From the NCBI GenBank assembly GCA_023213235.1, contig CP096137.1, forward strand, positions 2,916,908 to 2,980,907: a stretch of DNA of 64,000 nt, in the 5' to 3' direction. Below, piece after piece: positions 35,508-43,428 of the stretch. Source of the stretch: Elusimicrobiota bacterium. Its GTDB lineage: Bacteria > Elusimicrobiota > Elusimicrobia > UBA1565 > UBA9628. How positions within the stretch are numbered: position 1 is the first letter of the stretch; every line of letters starts with the position of its first letter. Position numbers and translations under genes: made by a program. The notes beneath the pieces are model-generated. The model ran no database searches, had not been told where the DNA came from, and was given only the letters and a program-made list of their open reading frames with translations.

Positions 35508-36476
35508 TTAGGCCATCCCTCCGAGGTTCTCCAACCTGCGGCGATTCAGCGTCTTGCGCTTGATCGCCGCGCGTCGTTTCAGGATTTTCTTCAGCCTCCC
35601 GGCGTACATCTGATTCGGACTCACGTTGAAAATCGAACTGTGGGGCGTCGCGTTGTAGACCCGCATGAACTCGCGTAGCTTTCGCTGAAGCTCATCCGGC
35701 GAGCAGCTGATCTCCAGGCACATCGCCTCTTTGATCTTTCGGTTGAGTCTCTCGACCTTGCCCTGCGTCTGCGGGTGATACGGCGCCCCGAAGATGTGCC
35801 CGATGCCTCTGGCCTTTAAGTAATTTGCCAGGATCTCACCGATGAACCCTGGCCCGTTGTCGCTGAGCATCTTCGGCTTCGTCCGGGGATTATGACCCTC
35901 GCGCCGGGCGTTTTCAAGGGCTTCTTCCATTGCGTCCGCGATCGAGAACGACGTCTCGTCGGGCTTGAGCGGCAGTGCCAGCAGCTTTCGTGAAAAATCA
36001 TCGATCACCGGGATCGCTTTGTAGCGGCCCCAGCCCGGGATAATGAACATCGTCGCGTCGCACTGGTAAATCTCGTCGCACCGCGTCGTCTTGTGGCTCC
36101 ACTGCTTGGCCGCCGGCCGCTGGTCCAACGGGCGAGGCACGATCAGGTTGTACTTCTTCAGGATTCGGAACACCGTCGACTCCGAGATTGATTCATCTTC
36201 CTCGTCGACAAGATGGACCGACAGAAGCCGCGGCGACAGCTCCGGGCGGTCGTGGGCCACCCGGAGCACTATCGCCTCTTCCCGATCCGTCAGCGCGTTC
36301 CACGCGCGCCGCCCACGACCGCGATGCTCAAGCCCATGCGTGCCCTCGGCCTCGTAGCGTGCCTTCCACGCATAGTAGGTCGAGGATGGGACAGAAACGT
36401 CCCTCAGCCGCTTGCGGCGGCCTGGCCCGCGTGATTCCATGCCCTCAATAAGGGCTGCTCGCTGGATCGGCTTCAT
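35508..36476 (-). CDS. IS3-family transposase OrfB (copy 2)
   Basis: 322 aa, identical to the copy at 11683, with DDE residues in CDATMFI, SDNGPGF and VERLNRKIKE. It should be functional together with OrfA. Confidence 0.9.
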   Translation of the reverse strand: MKPIQRAALIEGMESRGPGRRKRLRDVSVPSSTYYAWKARYEAEGTHGLEHRGRGRRAWNALTDREEAIVLRVAHDRPELSPRLLSVHLVDEEDESISESTVFRILKKYNLIVPRPLDQRPAAKQWSHKTTRCDEIYQCDATMFIIPGWGRYKAIPVIDDFSRKLLALPLKPDETSFSIADAMEEALENARREGHNPRTKPKMLSDNGPGFIGEILANYLKARGIGHIFGAPYHPQTQGKVERLNRKIKEAMCLEISCSPDELQRKLREFMRVYNATPHSSIFNVSPNQMYAGRLKKILKRRAAIKRKTLNRRRLENLGGMA

Positions 36477-36897
36477 CTGAAGCGTCCGGCGGCGTTCTAG
36501 AGGCTTTTTTAAGCAGCGAGATCGCCAGCTCTTTGTCGGCCAGCAGGATCTTCAGGCGCTCGTTCTCAGACCGCAGGTCCTTGACCTCGCCCTTGCTCGC
36601 GTCGCGCATCAAATCGCGTTTGAGCCGCGACTTGCCCGCCTCCATGAAGTCCTTGACCCAGCTGTAGTACACCGGCGTCGGAATACTTTCCCGCCGACAC
36701 AGCTCGGTCACCGACATCTCGCGCTTCATGCCTTCCAGCACGATGCGGATTTTCTCTTCGGATGAGAACTTCCGGCGCGTCTTGCGGCGCACGTCAGCGA
36801 TGAACTTCTCGGCCGACTGCGTCGGGACTTCCTTCGTCATCGTGGCTTCTTCCATGGTGATACTCCATTTTATCACGGCTCCACGGAAGGACGGCAC
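36445..36897 (-). CDS. IS3-family transposase OrfA (copy 2)
   Basis: 150 aa, identical to the protein at 11262: HTH region followed by a coiled coil. It overlaps orfB by 32 nt. Confidence 0.88.
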   Translation of the reverse strand: MPSFRGAVIKWSITMEEATMTKEVPTQSAEKFIADVRRKTRRKFSSEEKIRIVLEGMKREMSVTELCRRESIPTPVYYSWVKDFMEAGKSRLKRDLMRDASKGEVKDLRSENERLKILLADKELAISLLKKASRTPPDASDEADPASSPY

Positions 36898-36957
36898 CAG
36901 AACTAGATGTCAGTAACTTTTAACAGCAAAGTGTCCCGTTTAAGCTGACGTTGAACA

Positions 36958-37325
36958 GATGAAGTCAACTGGCGCTCCGGCGATCAAGAAGCGCCGGAGC
37001 ACTCCGCTGTTGCGCATCTTGAAATATGACTCGGTCGTTTCTGGGTGGGTGCTGTAATTAAAGATCAACGTCAGTTTCTTGCTTTTAAAAGTCCCGTAAA
37101 AGAATCCATGCCGCGGCCTTCCCTGTATTTCATTCCCGGCGGCAAGAATGCGGTGAATACTTCGAGATCTTCTTTGTGCCATCCGTTCGGTGCAGCAGTT
37201 GAAATTTCCGGTCTTTCTTCAATGACCGCGCGAGGCTCCTGCGTCGGGTCCCGCGCGAGCAGTTTGTCCGCAGCGCTTGCGTTTAGAGTTAATCCCATGA
37301 AGAGTGCCATCAGTTGGATGTTCAT
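36958..37325 (-). pseudogene. Cassette exported protein, 3' end lost to IS3 copy 2, with apparent frameshift
   Basis: Signal peptide MNIQLMALFMGLTLNASA starts at 37325. The first frame reads ...PPGMKYREGRGMDSF, then continues in another as YGTFKSKKLTLIFNYSTHPETTESYFKMRNSGVLRRFLIAGAPVDFI up to the IS edge at 36957. The switch is at the A4 run 37098-37101. The true C-terminus and the attC on its left are missing. Function unknown. Confidence 0.6.
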
Positions 37326-37357
37326 TTGAGTCTCTTAAACCCTTTCATGGCATGGAT

Positions 37358-37438
37358 GTCTAACGCAGACGCTCTGCCGACGCCGCTTCAACTATCCACC
37401 CAAACGAGGCGGCGGGCGGCAGAAGCGAATGGTTAGCT
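37358..37438 (-). repeat. attC 29
   Basis: Complete type B site, cores GTCTAAC and GTTAGCT. Confidence 0.92.
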
Positions 37439-37473
37439 GGCATAGCTTTGCAGTGAATTTCGATCCGAAGTGC

Positions 37474-37746
37474 TTACGGCCGTTTCGCCCCATCCGGCTC
37501 TTTCTGACTACGATACTTGAAGGCGCCCATAGGAGCCGTTCCATTCTTTAGATTTTTCTGATATGCGCGATCATCAATTTTTCCGTTTTCCATTGCATCC
37601 AACTCGATACGGAGATCTTCCTCTCGTTCGAGCGAGAGGGATTTAAGGTAGACCGCTGAGAGTGCTAGCGCAAAGAGGATGAGTGCGCCCGCCACTATTC
37701 GGATTGCCCTCTTTGTCATCAGGGGAGCGTTCATCAAATCAGCCAT
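37474..37746 (-). CDS. Cassette small single-helix membrane protein
   Basis: 90 aa; helix AIRIVAGALILFALALSAVYL at ~14-34, then a charged tail (SLEREEDLRIELDAMENGKIDDRAYQKNLKNG). An alternative start at MNAPLMTKR is possible. No family recognised. Confidence 0.58.
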   Translation of the reverse strand: MADLMNAPLMTKRAIRIVAGALILFALALSAVYLKSLSLEREEDLRIELDAMENGKIDDRAYQKNLKNGTAPMGAFKYRSQKEPDGAKRP

Positions 37747-37801
37747 TCGTTTCCTCTATTTCCGTCCAAGCCGTTAATGCGCAATATGCTCCATGGTGGC
37801 C

Positions 37802-37883
37802 AGCTAACGCCGAGGCTCAGCCGCCGCAACTCTTAGCTGTCGACCCAAACGAGGTTGCGGGCGGCTGAAGCCAATAGTTAGGC
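37802..37883 (-). repeat. attC 30
   Basis: Complete type D site (stem GCCGCCGCAAC / GTTGCGGGCGGC), cores AGCTAAC and GTTAGGC. Confidence 0.9.
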
Positions 37884-37892
37884 GACGCCCCA

Positions 37893-39152
37893 TTACCTCA
37901 CCCAACCCCTTTCGATGTCTTCTGCCGCCCTCTGCGCCACTTCGCGTACTTGGGGAACAGAATCTGTTTTAGCCAACTTCTTCAATTTCGAAATCGGGCC
38001 TGCACGCAACTGCTTGAGCATCCTCTCTTGGTCCTCAATCTTAACGAGCATTGGATTTATTCCCACGATTCTACCCAGAAGATATGCAGCCATCGTGCGT
38101 GTCTGCGGTTTGGCGTGTGTCAGGAGATCTTCGAGCGGGGAAATAATTGGTTCCTGCATATGAGCATAACCCCAGGCACCCGGCGGCGCGTTATAGTCTT
38201 TCATGTCGGCAAGTGCCTGAATCAGTGTGGGCACAGCCGGTGCGTAATGCTGCTGGCATAGAACGGAAACCATTGCGCCGTACGCGTCAACCTTTTCATG
38301 CGTGAATGTCGGCCAATTCAAGTATTCCTTCTGAAGTTGCTTTAGAAATACTGGCGCACGAGCTTCCATGTATCCGCCTTCGATTCGAAAATGAACCGAT
38401 GATACGACGTAGAGCAGCCGAACGCGCTTGGCCTCGCTTGACGCATCGAGCTCAGTAGACAGAAAATCAGACCACTCATTGGGCCTCATGAGATGCGAAA
38501 GTGCGTCCATAGCGTATTGTAGGTTGCTGAAATCCGAAGTCGAGCTGACGAGCGTTTTTAGCGGATCCAGGAGAACTGCTGGCTGAAGAACTCTGAAGCC
38601 CGCACTGGTAGGAGAGAGTGCCGATGCCACTTCATAAATCTCCCTCTTATGTTCGATTCGCCAGAGGTGCTCAGTTTGATTGAAAATCTTATACAGGAAA
38701 GACGTAAGCGGCTGAAATTCGGAGCGGCAATAGATGGATGTTACCCTTCGCTCGCGATTTATAGCGATACGGAGCCGCTCATCCGGGCAATCCATAACAG
38801 GAGGCGTATTTGGATTGAACGGTGCTGATTCAACCGACTTAATCAGCGTAAGCAGCTCCTTCATTTCAGAGATCCTGAGCTGAAATATTTGTGAATACTC
38901 AGGCCTATCCCGCCGACGAATGGCGGCCATTGTCCTCCCGTTGGAGCTGATTTGAATTACGAATCCATTTGACGAATTGAAGAAGAGAACTTCATCCTGA
39001 GTTGCGGCTGGAATTTCAAAAGGGTCGGCGTTATGCGCTACTTTGGCCAGGGCTGTGGATGGCAGGAGAATTGCGCAAGCTAAAAGCGCGATCGCTCCGA
39101 CGGTTGAAGTCGGCCTATTCGGAAACGTCGTTGAAGTCATTGTGCGCACCAT
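37893..39152 (-). CDS. Cassette exported helical-repeat protein
   Basis: 419 aa, the largest intact cassette product. Signal region TVGAIALLACAILLPSTALA. The N-terminal ~110 residues are beta-rich (DEVLFFNSSNGFVIQISSNGRTMAAI); the C-terminal half is helical with HEAT-like units (AVPTLIQALADMKDY, PLEDLLTHAKPQTRTMAAYLLGRIVG, AKTDSVPQVREVAQRAAEDIERG). It resembles the exported solenoid at 29630 in design. Probably periplasmic, protein-binding. Confidence 0.65.
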   Translation of the reverse strand: MVRTMTSTTFPNRPTSTVGAIALLACAILLPSTALAKVAHNADPFEIPAATQDEVLFFNSSNGFVIQISSNGRTMAAIRRRDRPEYSQIFQLRISEMKELLTLIKSVESAPFNPNTPPVMDCPDERLRIAINRERRVTSIYCRSEFQPLTSFLYKIFNQTEHLWRIEHKREIYEVASALSPTSAGFRVLQPAVLLDPLKTLVSSTSDFSNLQYAMDALSHLMRPNEWSDFLSTELDASSEAKRVRLLYVVSSVHFRIEGGYMEARAPVFLKQLQKEYLNWPTFTHEKVDAYGAMVSVLCQQHYAPAVPTLIQALADMKDYNAPPGAWGYAHMQEPIISPLEDLLTHAKPQTRTMAAYLLGRIVGINPMLVKIEDQERMLKQLRAGPISKLKKLAKTDSVPQVREVAQRAAEDIERGWVR

Positions 39153-39179
39153 GCCGTCAATTGTTCCTCCGTAGAGGTC

Positions 39180-39260
39180 GCCTAACGCAGACGCTCTGCC
39201 GCCGCCGCTTCAACTGTCCATCCAAACGAGGCGGCGGGCGGCAGAAGCGAATGGTTAGGC
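39180..39260 (-). repeat. attC 31
   Basis: Complete type B site, cores GCCTAAC and GTTAGGC. Its GTTAGGCAC pairs with GTGCCTAAC in attC 32, across IS256 copy 3. Confidence 0.92.
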
Positions 39261-39493
39261 ACCGTGTTTAGCGCTCCAGATTCGGCGTTAATCATTCCAA
39301 TAAAACAGTGCGTCAAAGACCGTGTACGGCTTGGAGCTCAAATTTGTCGACAGCTCGAGATCTTCCGGCAGAGGTCCTGTCAGGTCGTTTCGATTCAGAC
39401 GTTTAAATCCACGGGCCTCGAGTAATGATTGCACGCCGGCAGAGAGCAGTGCTATCTCCGGACGTGTAATTTGGCGGCGTCCCGAAAGCTGTG

Positions 39494-40896
39494 GAAATTG
39501 TCGTAGCCTTTGGTTGAGTTCCTGATTCTACTCGATTCGTTTCTCTTTTTCATCTCACGCCACTGCCAACGCCTTGAGATCCGCATGCTCGACGGTCTTG
39601 CCGCCTGTCGTCATCGTCTCGTAGCCGCCGATCTTGCGCATCCGGACCATCCCCGAGGCGACCAACCCAAACAACAGCACCAAGATCGAAGACTGGGTTG
39701 GAAACACGCCTTGAGTCTTCGTGCGGCGACGGAACTCGAGGTTGAGACGCTCGACGATGTTCGTGGTCTTCAGCGAGCGCCACTGCTCCTTCGGGAAGCT
39801 CATGAAGCTCAGTAGGTCCATCCCCGCGTCCTCGAGCGATCTCGCCACGCTCTCGGCCTTCCTGCTCCATTTACGCATGAACGCGGCGTACGCCGCTTTC
39901 GCCGTCTCGATGTCGTCGGCGTTGATGATCGCGTCGTAGTCGGCCTTCACCTCGCCTTGCAGCGACTTCGGCGCGTGCCCGAGCAGGTTCCAGAGCTTGT
40001 GCACGGTGCAGCGCTGGATCGGCAGGTTCGGCCACAATTCGAGAAGCGCCCGCGTCAGCCCTTTGTTGCCGTCCACAATGGCCAGCTCGATGCGCTTGAG
40101 CCCGCGGTCGGCTAGATTCGTCACAAACCCGCTCCAGGCCGCCGTGCTCTCAACGCCCATCACCGCCAAGCTCAGAAGGACCTTCTCGCCCGTCGAGCGC
40201 ACGCCGATGGCGACCATGATCGGGAGCCTCTCGGCCTTGCCGCCGCATCTGACTGGCATGAAGGTCGCGTCCAGGTACACGTAGCGGATATCCTCGCCGG
40301 ACAGATCCCGCTTGCTCCAGTTCTCAAAGTACGCCTGGAGTTGCACGATCACGCGCGAGATCGACGACTTCGACAGCGGCGAGTTCTTGAGCAGCGGCCG
40401 GATGGCCTGCTTTACTCGTCGCGTGTTGACGCCGCCGAAGTAGAGGCCCAGCAGCGCCGCGTCCACCTCCCGCGTGCGCCTGGCGTAGCGCGGGACGATC
40501 TGCGATTGCCATTCCCGGCTCCGTTCTCCGTCGAAGACGAGCGCGCGCGGCACGACGAGCTCCGTGGGGCCAAACGACGTGCTCAGCGTTCTGGTCTTGG
40601 TGCCGTTGCGGTAGCCCCGGCGCGTCTCGGTCCTCGCGTAGACGCCGGCGCCGAGGAAGGCGGTCAGTTCTTCTTGGGCAACTCGTCCGAGGGCCTGACG
40701 GATGTGATCACGGGCAGCATCACTGAGGACGTCCAGCGAAAACGGCAACGCCACGGCTGTTGTACGAACGGGTACGGCCTTGATAGACTTCATGTGAGCG
40801 TAACCTCCTGGTCGCCAGCTGATAACTGGCGCGGTTGTTTGACTTCTTCAACCAGAGGTTACGCTTTTCAATTTTCCACAACAACCGGGACGGTGC
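39494..40896 (-). mobile_element. IS256-family element, copy 3 (inverted)
   Basis: Inverted copy of the element at 19326, with both ends (GGCGGCGTCCCG on the left, CGGGACGGTGCC on the right) and an intact transposase. It sits inside a single cassette gene. Confidence 0.9.
39555..40793 (-). CDS. IS256-family (mutator-type) transposase, copy 3
   Basis: 412 aa, identical to the protein at 19430, with LDATFMPVR, IVDGNKGL and NIVERLNLEF. Preceded by the same hairpin over its ribosome-binding site. Should be active. Confidence 0.94.
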   Translation of the reverse strand: MKSIKAVPVRTTAVALPFSLDVLSDAARDHIRQALGRVAQEELTAFLGAGVYARTETRRGYRNGTKTRTLSTSFGPTELVVPRALVFDGERSREWQSQIVPRYARRTREVDAALLGLYFGGVNTRRVKQAIRPLLKNSPLSKSSISRVIVQLQAYFENWSKRDLSGEDIRYVYLDATFMPVRCGGKAERLPIMVAIGVRSTGEKVLLSLAVMGVESTAAWSGFVTNLADRGLKRIELAIVDGNKGLTRALLELWPNLPIQRCTVHKLWNLLGHAPKSLQGEVKADYDAIINADDIETAKAAYAAFMRKWSRKAESVARSLEDAGMDLLSFMSFPKEQWRSLKTTNIVERLNLEFRRRTKTQGVFPTQSSILVLLFGLVASGMVRMRKIGGYETMTTGGKTVEHADLKALAVA

Positions 40897-41303
40897 CAGA
40901 GTGCTCCCATGGGGCCACTTCCGCTAGGGCTTTTCCAACTTCCATCAAAACGAAGTACGGTGAAAGACGGCTAAGGAATACTGTTAGCCCGAAGTAAACA
41001 TCATCCATCCCGGAAACAGGCTTGCCTGCCCACACCTTTGGGAATGCGAACTCCGGTGCCTTCTTGTAGAACCAAGCATCGACAAATGAGGCGTAACCGC
41101 ACCCGTAGTGCCCAGATTCTACGCGCATTAGGGTTCCAGTACTCTCCGAAATCTCTTCGCACGTCCTTTCGAGGAAATTCTCGATATGGCCATCATCACC
41201 TGAGCTCCAGGGCAGGAGATCGGTTATCGGCATCTGCGACCACAGTCGTCGCAATTGTTCCGGCGTAAACTTTGGCTTTTCGATCAATTGAGAGTACTCG
41301 TGT

Positions 41304-41385
41304 GCCTAACGCATGGGTGAGCGGCGGCCGCTCATCCGGGATTCCACCCGCACGAGGCGGCCGGCCGCTCTACCCGATGTTATGC
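41304..41385 (-). repeat. attC 32
   Basis: Complete site, unique type E stem and loop (GGGATTCCACCCGCACG), cores GCCTAAC and GTTATGC. Confidence 0.88.
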
Positions 41386-41931
41386 GCCGTCCGACCATTT
41401 CTTCCGTAATGTTTCTCCAATCAAATCGTGCCACTCGCGATGATGCGCAATGATTTCCTCGATGCGCATGTAAAAATCCACGTAATGCCAATCAAGCCTA
41501 AGCTCGGAATCCGCTTTTCCCGGGTTAACTCCGCGGACCCACGCTCGCATTTCCTGAACCTTCCAGCCTGTCTCGTTTGCGAAACCGGCCATCAATTCGC
41601 CCCAGCCGCGAGCAGTCCAGCGACATAGTTCTCCGTTGCGGAAGCGAACTGCTAGTTGTTGGCCCAGCTCAAGTCCACCCACTATGAATGACGATTCTTT
41701 GAGAAATGGATAAAACTCTCGCCGGGCGATATCAGCGCACTCCTCGTTATTGTGCGAGAACTTATCTACCGATTGATTCGAGAGTATTTTTAAACCATGC
41801 TTGGATTCCAAATCAGAGAGATCCCTGGCCGCCCTGGCTATGCCATCCCGACGAGTTGCCGCACCTTTGATGACTGAATAAATGTCAGCCACCAATTTGG
41901 TCGATTCGTCTAAAGAGATGAGTGGATTCAT
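41380..41931 (-). CDS. Cassette hypothetical cytoplasmic protein, 183 aa
   Basis: N-terminal helices (STKLVADIYSVIKGAATRRDGIARAARDLSDLE) and a C-terminal helical segment (HYVDFYMRIEEIIAHHREWHDLIGETLRKKW). No signal peptide. The stop codon is formed by the attC core itself (GCATAAC). Function unknown. Confidence 0.62.
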   Translation of the reverse strand: MNPLISLDESTKLVADIYSVIKGAATRRDGIARAARDLSDLESKHGLKILSNQSVDKFSHNNEECADIARREFYPFLKESSFIVGGLELGQQLAVRFRNGELCRWTARGWGELMAGFANETGWKVQEMRAWVRGVNPGKADSELRLDWHYVDFYMRIEEIIAHHREWHDLIGETLRKKWSDGA

Positions 41932-41959
41932 CTGAAAAGCACCTTCTACTCTCTAGGGC

Positions 41960-42040
41960 GCATAACGCAGTGGATCTGCCGCCGCGGCTATATGAGTCCA
42001 ACCAAACGAGGCCGCGGTCGGCAGAATCCGATGGTTAGAC
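41960..42040 (-). repeat. attC 33
   Basis: Complete type C site, cores GCATAAC and GTTAGAC. Confidence 0.92.
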
Positions 42041-42059
42041 AGCAATCCCGTTTCCATTC

Positions 42060-42680
42060 TCATTCTTCAAAAGGCTTTTGCATTAATCGTTGAATTACTC
42101 TCATTTCAAGTGCGCTTTGCGCGTCCAATCCTTGCGTCAATGTAACTATGGCGACAAGATCGTCGTTCTTCCCTGATGTGCGCACCGGCAAAATGAGGTC
42201 AGACTTAAACTTTTCACCGGACCAGGAATATGTCTGAGCCTGATTCAGGCCCAACACAGTTTGAACTGGTCCTGCACTTGCCACACCGTACAGCCCCTCC
42301 ATCTCTCCTCGAAGTTCCTTCTGAAGTAGTTCAAAATTGTTTTGCCCAAGGACATAATTGGGTAAAGCGCCAATCCACGAAAGGGACAATGTGATGAACG
42401 TCAGCTTCCCATCCAAAAATATTCCAGAGCCAATGTAAGTTAGAGCCCCATCCGCTGCTTTTTTGGGCGGCGTATTGATGGTAATGATTTCTGCTCGCGG
42501 AGCCAGACGCTTGACCCGCGCCTTAGGGTCTAGTGCCTTTGCCTCCTGCGCTGTCATCCCGAGCGCGATCCCATGTTCCCCAAATGGAATCTCGGGAATG
42601 TGCCGAGTTGCCCGCACGGGGCCGCACGCTATTAGGCTGGCCGATACAAGAAACATCGCTGAGTGCCTAAACGCCGTCAA
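42060..42680 (-). CDS. Cassette lipoprotein, 206 aa
   Basis: Lipobox Leu-Ile-Ala-Cys with Cys19. The body opens with IPFGEHGIALGMTAQEAKALDPKA, a pattern common in small envelope proteins of SmpA/BamE-like layout, and continues with a beta-rich domain. Second cassette from attI, so it should be well expressed if a promoter reads from that side. Family not assigned. Confidence 0.68.
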   Translation of the reverse strand: MTAFRHSAMFLVSASLIACGPVRATRHIPEIPFGEHGIALGMTAQEAKALDPKARVKRLAPRAEIITINTPPKKAADGALTYIGSGIFLDGKLTFITLSLSWIGALPNYVLGQNNFELLQKELRGEMEGLYGVASAGPVQTVLGLNQAQTYSWSGEKFKSDLILPVRTSGKNDDLVAIVTLTQGLDAQSALEMRVIQRLMQKPFEE

Positions 42681-42702
42681 TGTCCGTTTCTCCCTTATGG
42701 CT

Positions 42703-42784
42703 GTCTAACGCCGAGGCTCAGCCGCCGCAACTCTCAACTGTCCACCCACACGAGGTTGCGGGCGGCTGAAGCCATTGGTTAGGG
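42703..42784 (-). repeat. attC 34 (attI-proximal)
   Basis: Complete type D site like attC 30, cores GTCTAAC and GTTAGGG; attC of the first cassette. Confidence 0.92.
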
Positions 42785-42805
42785 CGAAGAGAGTTGCTTC
42801 CGCGT

Positions 42806-43213
42806 TCATGGCTTTATTTTGATTCCCGCGCCGTTGCAGTGAGCGCAAACCTCGACGTTTTTCTTTGCATACGAGGGCATTTCCGAAAAACTGATCGAAT
42901 ATCTGGCCGCCGACCATCCTTGCTCCCACTTCTTTAGGGTCTTCTCTTCCTCGGGATCCTCACGAACATCCGAGGGATAAGTCGTGCCGGTGACCAAACG
43001 AGCCAAAGGGAATTTGGTGAGAGTGGCGGTTTCGGGCTCTTTGGTTGAAGTAACCACCGCGTCTAAATTTATGTGGAACTGAATCTTCTCTTTCCTAAAG
43101 GCTTCAGACCGCTGACGAATGAGCTCCCGGATGGGTTCAAATGCGCGCCCCATAAATAACTTGGTCAGCTCCTTCTTAATCTCCTCCCCGAGCTTATGTA
43201 TCTCGTCGTTCAC
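42806..43213 (-). CDS. First cassette: hypothetical protein with CxxCxGxG motif
   Basis: 135 aa, GTG start with GGAGG upstream. Helical N-terminus (EIHKLGEEIKKELTKLFMGRAFEPIRELIRQRSEAFRKEKI), then a beta segment and a C-terminal VCAHCNGAGIKIKP, one half of a DnaJ-type zinc knuckle. With a single CxxC, metal binding would need a dimer. Being next to attI, this is the most recently inserted cassette on the usual model. Confidence 0.65.
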   Translation of the reverse strand: MNDEIHKLGEEIKKELTKLFMGRAFEPIRELIRQRSEAFRKEKIQFHINLDAVVTSTKEPETATLTKFPLARLVTGTTYPSDVREDPEEEKTLKKWEQGWSAARYSISFSEMPSYAKKNVEVCAHCNGAGIKIKP

Positions 43214-43257
43214 GCGGTCCTCCGTCAGTCCTTACGCTTATACGTTGTCGTTGCTGA

Positions 43258-43276
43258 GCCCTAACGTCTATTAGAC
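43258..43276 (-). other. attI-like recombination core
   Basis: GCCCTAAC at 43258-43265 (minus GTTAGGGC) is the exact partner of the GTTAGGG core of attC 34 and marks where the first cassette joins. It abuts an 11-nt palindrome GTCTATTAGAC (43266-43276), which may bind integrase. The 43214-43428 interval holds no gene; weak -10-like TATAAG and TATACA sequences face the cassettes, but no convincing cassette promoter is seen. Confidence 0.7.
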
Positions 43277-43428
43277 AGGGCTGTATAGTACGGCACGTGT
43301 TCTTGGATAATTCGTAATTATGGAGCGAATACCTGGGATTTACCAGGCCCGGGATGCGATATTCGGGGCGAGAAATGCGGAAGTGACGGGCCGTATAGTT
43401 CTTCGTCGCTCAAAGCGCATCAGCCGGA

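Larger units (their letters stand above)
35467..36957 (-). mobile_element. IS3-family element, copy 2 (1491 bp)
   Basis: Inverted with respect to copy 1 at 11202 and the same length, with no difference noticed. Left neighbour is truncated IS256 copy 2; right neighbour is a truncated cassette gene. No target duplication is seen. Confidence 0.9.
39288..41287 (-). pseudogene. Cassette gene split by IS256 copy 3
   Basis: The N-terminal 130 residues (41287-40898) start MIEKPKFTPEQLRRLW and end ...LMEVGKALAEVAPWEHS at the IS. The C-terminal 67 residues (39493-39288) resume as ITRPEIALLSAGVQSLLEARGFKRLNRNDLTGPLPEDLELSTNLSSKPYTVFDALFYWND before a stop. The second part has no start codon and is easily missed. 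Both lie within one cassette, because the cores of attC 31 and 32 match. The original protein was ~200 aa, cytoplasmic, of unknown function. No target duplication is visible, so some bases may be lost. Confidence 0.75.

Noticed and set aside
19036..41287. The gene remnants at 19036-19325 and 40898-41287 as two halves of one gene separated by IS256 inversion
   Set aside because: Both edges contain GAGCACT nearby, but cassette-core matching pairs 41287-40898 with 39493-39288 instead.
11127..42784. CRISPR array suspected from the many spaced repeats
   Set aside because: The repeats are ~80 bp imperfect palindromes, spacing is gene-sized and variable, cores follow RYYYAAC/GTTRRRY, and no cas gene is present.
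42806..43213. DnaJ-type zinc-finger protein as a firm call for the first cassette
   Set aside because: Only one CxxCxGxG motif is present and there is no J domain.
43283..43300. LexA box near attI suggested by CTGTATAGTACGG
   Set aside because: It lacks the CTG-N10-CAG symmetry and lies downstream of intI, not at its promoter.
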